Of a stretch of DNA of 64,000 nucleotides, positions 60,176 through 64,000 are shown piece after piece (position 1 is the first letter of the stretch; the number at the start of each line of letters is the position of its first letter). Position numbers and translations under genes: made by a program. The DNA lies in assembly GCA_015057005.1 (NCBI GenBank), contig SVFF01000009.1, forward strand, positions 27,394-91,393. The letters are read 5' to 3'. The notes below the pieces were generated by a model, which did no database searches, had not been told where the DNA came from, and worked only from the letters and a program-made list of their open reading frames with translations. Origin of the DNA: Lachnospiraceae bacterium. Lineage in GTDB: Bacteria > Bacillota > Clostridia > Lachnospirales > Lachnospiraceae.

Positions 60176-60505
60176 ATGCCTGCCACAGACTTGCAGGCCG
60201 CAGAATGTGCCGGGGATGAGGCCCGGGCACGTGTGGAAAAACAGATGGAGGAAAAAATGCGCAGATACGAAGGGGAAAATAATGTAAAGCTGATGCGGGT
60301 AGTATGCAATCAGTGTAAAAAGGAATTGAAAGTGGAAAACGGATATTTGAAGGAAGGCTGTTTTTCAGCAGATGTGAACTTCGGATATTTCAGTCAAAAG
60401 GATGGTACAAAGCATCATTTTGATCTGTGTGAGGAATGCTATGATAAATTGGTGGGGCAGTTTGCCATACCGGTGGAGGAATGCCAGAGCACAGAATTGA
60501 TGTAG
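60176..60505 (+). CDS. Small protein with paired CxxC motifs
   Basis: About 109 residues. The second half is a likely zinc-binding unit: VVCNQCKKEL near residue 42 and FDLCEECYDKLVGQ near residue 85. The N-terminal part (ECAGDEARARVEKQMEEKMR) is helical and less certain, so translation may start later, at ATG 60248 or 60257. No family name can be given. It sits between rimI and rnz. Confidence 0.55.
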   Translation: MPATDLQAAECAGDEARARVEKQMEEKMRRYEGENNVKLMRVVCNQCKKELKVENGYLKEGCFSADVNFGYFSQKDGTKHHFDLCEECYDKLVGQFAIPVEECQSTELM

Positions 60506-60533
60506 TACAAGCGAAAATGAAAGGCATATTAAT

Positions 60534-61445
60534 ATGTTGGATGTTTGTTTGTTGGGAACGGGAGGCATGATGCCTCTGCCGTATAGATGGCTGACCTCCC
60601 TGATGATGCGATATAATGGAAAAAGTATTTTGATCGATTGCGGTGAGGGAACCCAGATTGCCATGAAGGAAAAAGGCTGGAGTCCCAAGCCTATTGATAT
60701 TATCTGCTTTACCCATTTTCATGCGGACCATATCAGCGGTTTGCCCGGTATGCTTCTGACCATGGGAAATGCGGAGCGCACGGAGCCCCTGCTTTTGATC
60801 GGACCGAAAGGCCTTAATAAAGTAGTGGGAGCACTGCGCACCATTGCACCGGAGCTTCCCTTTGAAATTAATTGTGTGGAGATTACCGAGAACCAGCAGG
60901 AATTTTCCTTTGATGGTTTTAAGATTGCAGCTTTCAGGGTCAATCACAATGTGCTCTGCTATGGTTACAGCATGATCATCAGCCGTCAGGGCAAGTTTGA
61001 TAAGGACAGAGCACTGGCTGCTCAGATTCCCATGCCTTTCTGGAGCAGACTGCAGAAGGGCGAAGTGATCGAACAGGATGGCCGCACCTACACCCCGGAC
61101 ATGGTACTGGGAGAGAGCAGGAAGGGCCTGAAAGTTACTTACTGTACCGACACCAGGCCGGTAGAGAGTATTACCAGAAATGCAGAAGGCTCCGACCTTT
61201 TGATTCTGGAGGGAATGTACGGTGAGCCGGACAAACTGGTGAAGGCCAAAGAATACAAGCACATGACTATGTATGAGGCTGCCAGGATTGCCAGACAGGC
61301 TGAGGTGCCGGAGCTTTGGCTGACCCATTACAGCCCGTCTTTGATCCGCCCGGAGGAATATCTGGGGGAAGTACGAAAGATTTTTCCGGATACCATTGCT
61401 GCCAAGGATGGCAGGAGTGTGGAATTGCGGTTCGACGAAGAATAG
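60534..61445 (+). CDS. rnz: Ribonuclease Z
   Basis: Metallo-beta-lactamase-fold endonuclease of 303 residues that matures tRNA 3' ends. The metal site is FTHFHADHISGLPGMLLTMG (HxHxDH). Further marks are DCGEGTQIAMKEKGW, FRVNHNVLCYGY, TYCTDTRPVE and the closing LWLTHYSPSL. The length is normal. Its place within the tsa cluster, together with the tRNA genes to the right, makes this end of the window a tRNA-processing neighbourhood. Confidence 0.95.
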   Translation: MLDVCLLGTGGMMPLPYRWLTSLMMRYNGKSILIDCGEGTQIAMKEKGWSPKPIDIICFTHFHADHISGLPGMLLTMGNAERTEPLLLIGPKGLNKVVGALRTIAPELPFEINCVEITENQQEFSFDGFKIAAFRVNHNVLCYGYSMIISRQGKFDKDRALAAQIPMPFWSRLQKGEVIEQDGRTYTPDMVLGESRKGLKVTYCTDTRPVESITRNAEGSDLLILEGMYGEPDKLVKAKEYKHMTMYEAARIARQAEVPELWLTHYSPSLIRPEEYLGEVRKIFPDTIAAKDGRSVELRFDEE

Positions 61446-61496
61446 GAAAATACAGCTTGTGACATGGAACAAGGAACAGTATAAAGGATTGGAACT

Positions 61497-62546
61497 ATGA
61501 CAGATACAAATATAAAACAACCAACAGAGCAGGATGTATATATTCTTGCTATCGAGAGCTCCTGCGACGAGACTGCTGCGGCTGTGGTAAAAAACGGCAG
61601 AGAGGTATTGTCCAACGTGATCTCCTCCCAGATCGCCATTCATACGCTGTATGGCGGCGTAGTACCGGAGCTGGCATCCAGAAAGCATATTGAGAAGATC
61701 AATCAGGTGATCGAGGAAGCTTTAAAAGAGGCCGGAGTGACTCTGAAGGATATCACTGCCATTGCCGTGACCTACGGTCCAGGACTGGTAGGTGCGCTTT
61801 TGGTGGGTGTTTCTGCTGCCAAGGCGATCAGCTTTGCCACGGGCATTCCGCTGATCGGTGTTCATCATATTGAGGGACATATCAGTGCCAACTATATTGA
61901 AAATAAGGAACTGGAGCCCCCGTTTGTTTGTCTGGTAGCTTCCGGAGGTCATTCCCATCTGGTGGTAGTGAAAGATTACGGCGAGTACGAGATCATTGGC
62001 CGCACCAGGGATGATGCGGCAGGAGAAGCTTTTGATAAGGTGGCCCGTGCCATCGGTCTTGGCTATCCCGGCGGTCCCAAGATCGACAAGCTTTCCAAAG
62101 AAGGCAATCCCGATGCCATCCATTTCCCCAGAGCCGTGATTGCGGAAAATGAGTATGATTTCAGCTTCAGCGGTTTGAAGTCTGCAGTGCTCAATTACCT
62201 GAACGGCTGTCAGATGAAGGGAGAGGAAGTAAATGCAGCTGATGTGGCTGCGTCCTTCCAGAAGGCAGTTATCGATGTGCTGGTGGATCATTCCGTTCAT
62301 GCAGTAAAAGAATACAAATTTGATAAATTTGCCATTGCCGGCGGTGTTGCTTCCAATTCTTCCCTGAGAAATGCGCTGGCAGAAGAATGCAAGAAGAAAG
62401 GTATCGATTTTTATCATCCTTCACCGATTTATTGTACAGACAATGCGGCGATGATCGGTGTTGCCGGTTACTATGAATATTTGAAGGGTGTGCGTGATGG
62501 CTATGATCTGAATGCAGTTCCCAATTTGAAGCTGGGCGAAAGATAA
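61497..62546 (+). CDS. tsaD: tRNA threonylcarbamoyltransferase TsaD
   Basis: Catalytic subunit of t6A synthesis, 349 residues, transferring the threonylcarbamoyl group to A37 of tRNA. The start [20 protein letters not shown], the metal-binding [44 protein letters not shown] and [11 protein letters not shown] are all family signatures. AAAGGATTGGAACT precedes the ATG. ispD follows 56 bases later. Confidence 0.97.
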   Translation: MTDTNIKQPTEQDVYILAIESSCDETAAAVVKNGREVLSNVISSQIAIHTLYGGVVPELASRKHIEKINQVIEEALKEAGVTLKDITAIAVTYGPGLVGALLVGVSAAKAISFATGIPLIGVHHIEGHISANYIENKELEPPFVCLVASGGHSHLVVVKDYGEYEIIGRTRDDAAGEAFDKVARAIGLGYPGGPKIDKLSKEGNPDAIHFPRAVIAENEYDFSFSGLKSAVLNYLNGCQMKGEEVNAADVAASFQKAVIDVLVDHSVHAVKEYKFDKFAIAGGVASNSSLRNALAEECKKKGIDFYHPSPIYCTDNAAMIGVAGYYEYLKGVRDGYDLNAVPNLKLGER

Positions 62547-62602
62547 AAACTGCAGACAAAAGGACATAGGTTGGCTTGACGGAAACTCTGAAAGGAAATG
62601 CA

Positions 62603-63340
62603 ATGGACAAAAAACGTTGTACGGCCGTTCTGCTCTCAGCAGGCAGCGGCAGCCGCATGAAGAGTAATGTGGCAAAACAATATATGATGGTAAACGGAAA
62701 ACCTTTGATCTGGTATGCCCTGCAGACCATAGAGAAGTCGGAGATTATCGATGACTGCGTGCTGGTCACCGGAGCCTCTGACATTGAGTTTGTGCGGGAA
62801 GAAATTGTGGAAAAATACGGTTTTGCCAAAGTGGACAGAATCGTGGCAGGCGGTGCAGAGCGCTATTTGTCTGTGGCCAATGCCCTGCAGTTTATAGCAG
62901 AAGGTGGTCTTTCTGTGCCTAACCAAGATGGCTTTGTGTTCATTCACGACGGGGCGAGACCGTTCCTGACGGAAAAAATACTGCAGGATACTTATGAAGC
63001 GGCCCGGGAATTCCATGCCTGTGTGGCAGCTGTGCCCAGCAAGGACACCATTAAGATTGCCGATGAGCAGGGATTTGCGGTGCAGACTCCCGACCGCAGG
63101 AGGGTTTGGAACATACAGACCCCACAGGTGTTTGATACACAGCTGATCACTGGGGCCTATGCACGTCTTGTCCACGAACTTCCGGTTCTCAAAGCCCAAG
63201 GTATCGCTGTCACAGATGATGCCAGCGTAGTGGAATTGTTTACAGAACAAAAAGTGAAGCTGGTGGAAGCATCCTATGAGAATATCAAGATCACTACACC
63301 GGAGGATGTCCGTACAGCGGAGGCTTGGATCTGCTCCTGA
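62603..63340 (+). CDS. ispD: 2-C-methyl-D-erythritol 4-phosphate cytidylyltransferase IspD
   Basis: Enzyme of 245 residues in the MEP isoprenoid pathway that joins CTP and MEP to CDP-ME. The CTP-binding start AVLLSAGSGSRMKSNVAKQY is clear. FIHDGARPFLT, VPSKDTIKIAD, NIQTPQVFD and VTDDASVVEL match the family. The start is ATG 62603 after AAAGGAA. The frame from 62576 has no better ribosome site. It ends the conserved gene run before the tRNA genes. Confidence 0.94.
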   Translation: MDKKRCTAVLLSAGSGSRMKSNVAKQYMMVNGKPLIWYALQTIEKSEIIDDCVLVTGASDIEFVREEIVEKYGFAKVDRIVAGGAERYLSVANALQFIAEGGLSVPNQDGFVFIHDGARPFLTEKILQDTYEAAREFHACVAAVPSKDTIKIADEQGFAVQTPDRRRVWNIQTPQVFDTQLITGAYARLVHELPVLKAQGIAVTDDASVVELFTEQKVKLVEASYENIKITTPEDVRTAEAWICS

Positions 63341-63420
63341 TATGTCAGCAGGTGCGTTGAAATTGTCATTGTGTGTATTGTTTAAAAACTTTGGAAAAAA
63401 CAAAAAATTAGATTGGTGCA

Positions 63421-63457
63421 GGGCAAAAACAGCGGTTCCTGAAAAAAGTTTTTGCCC
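63421..63457 (+). terminator. Hairpin after ispD
   Basis: GGGCAAAAAC pairs perfectly with GTTTTTGCCC across a 17-base loop. The T's lie inside the stem rather than after it, so termination strength is uncertain. Confidence 0.5.
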
Positions 63458-63526
63458 GCAAATGCCGATAAAATAAGGGTTTTTCGCACTTTGAAAAAAT
63501 ATTTGAAAAAAATTGAAAAAAAGCTG

Positions 63527-63555
63527 TTGACAATACGCACATCTTTTGCTAGAAT
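63527..63555 (+). promoter_or_regulatory. Promoter of the tRNA-Ser genes
   Basis: TTGACA at 63527-63532, a 17-base spacer and TAGAAT at 63550-63555. It lies about 50 bases before the first tRNA. Confidence 0.85.
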
Positions 63556-63604
63556 AGCTTTTGTCGCTGAGCGAATGAGAAAACAAGCAAAGCGGTAAAC
63601 ACTT

Positions 63605-63690
63605 GGAGAGATATCGAAGTGGTCATAACGAGGCGGTCTTGAAAACCGTTTGTCCGCAAGGGCGCGTGGGTTCGAATCCCACTCTCTCCG
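63605..63690 (+). tRNA. tRNA-Ser (anticodon UGA)
   Basis: Acceptor arms GGAGAGA and TCTCTCC, the anticodon loop CTTGAAA between GGT and ACC, a long variable arm (GTCCGCAAGGGCG region) and the T-arm GTGGGTTCGAATCCCAC. The long variable arm and the anticodon mark a class II serine tRNA reading UCA-type codons. CCA is not encoded. Confidence 0.95.
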
Positions 63691-63765
63691 TTAGGAGAAT
63701 AAGGGATACGCAATATACCAACTCCGCCGATAATTATATACTTGACTTTTGAAGTCAGCTTTCAT

Positions 63766-63854
63766 GGAGAAGTACCCAAGAGGCTGAAGGGACACCCCTG
63801 GAAAGGGTGCAGGTCGTTAATAGCGGCGCGAGGGTTCAAATCCCTCCTTCTCCG
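63766..63854 (+). tRNA. tRNA-Ser (anticodon GGA)
   Basis: Acceptor arms GGAGAAG and CTTCTCC, the anticodon arm CACCC-CTGGAAA-GGGTG, a long variable arm, and the T-arm GAGGGTTCAAATCCCTC. It is a class II serine tRNA reading UCC/UCU. CCA is not encoded. It is probably transcribed with the tRNA-Ser(UGA) before it. Confidence 0.95.
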
Positions 63855-64000
63855 TTCGGTGTTGAACAACACCAAGCACCTTGACAAATAAACAGTAATG
63901 CAACCCTGAAAATTCCAAAAAAGAATTTCAGAGAACAAAACGGTTCGAAAGAACCAACCCAAACAAAACAGTAAGATCCAGAAATGTTTGCAGCAGAGCG
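63855..64000 (+). other. Region after the tRNA genes, cut by the window edge
   Basis: A GGTGTTG-AA-CAACACC hairpin directly follows the second tRNA. TTGACA occurs at 63891. The A-rich sequence after it (a CTGAAAATTC with GAATTTCAG hairpin) looks like a leader of a stable RNA operon, perhaps rRNA, but no rRNA body is reached. No gene is called. Confidence 0.35.

Noticed and set aside
63855..64000. Start of an rRNA operon
   Set aside because: The leader-like sequence is suggestive, but no 16S sequence is reached before the window ends.
1..64000. CRISPR arrays, prophage and plasmid functions
   Set aside because: No array of regularly spaced repeats, no phage structural or integrase genes other than the IS3 fragment, and no replication or mobilisation genes were seen.

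Overview
The window looks like a low-to-mid GC Gram-positive chromosome of the class Clostridia, most likely a gut Lachnospiraceae. This is an inference from strong AGGAGG-type ribosome sites, T-run terminators, the RF2 frameshift, KtrAB and ECF-type RibU transporters, and many glycoside and uronate enzymes. No rRNA or other marker in the window fixes the genus.

Layout. 1-4.3 kb: the end of a GH51 arabinofuranosidase, a C_GCAxxG_C_C protein, an sdpR-sdpI pair and an MFS transporter. 4.3-21.9 kb is a visibly AT-rich accessory stretch. It holds a BlaI repressor with an M56 sensor protease, a two-gene exported cassette (called A and B here), an ABC transporter of the FtsX/LolD type, a HAD phosphatase, a lipoprotein, an EamA exporter, a methyltransferase, a GDPD esterase, a GH36 alpha-galactosidase and a Fic protein, with several broken genes between them. 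21.9-24.9 kb: a class II aldolase, a 2-hydroxyacid dehydrogenase and a SorC regulator. 25-27.1 kb: KtrB and KtrA. 27.2-33.3 kb: an AraC regulator, a GH31 enzyme, a Gfo/Idh/MocA oxidoreductase, a ThuA protein and a phosphate acyltransferase. 33.3-39.4 kb: an E2-like protein, a 477-base palindrome, and uxaC, uxaB and uxaA. These three take galacturonate to 2-keto-3-deoxygluconate. 39.4-46.4 kb: a small protein, a membrane-anchored barnase with barstar, a HerA-like ATPase, secA and prfB. 46.5-54.8 kb: a GH106-like rhamnosidase, two membrane proteins, tex, and an FMN riboswitch controlling ribU. 54.8-57.8 kb is a second AT-rich patch. It holds a second copy of cassette A-B, a second copy of a 223-base repeat, the 5' end of a group II intron and an IS3 remnant. 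57.8-64 kb: conserved housekeeping genes tsaE, tsaB, rimI, rnz, tsaD and ispD, then two tRNA-Ser genes.

The most unusual material is in the two AT-rich patches, which share both the 223-base structured repeat and the A-B gene pair. A is a small exported protein. B is a larger exported protein of unknown function. A third, truncated A lies next to the first pair. Other notable features are a BlaR1-type protease whose sensor domain is not a penicillin-binding domain, a Fic protein with glutamine in place of the catalytic histidine behind a tandem palindromic promoter, a one-base frameshift that splits the FtsX permease, and a series of very large intergenic palindromes.
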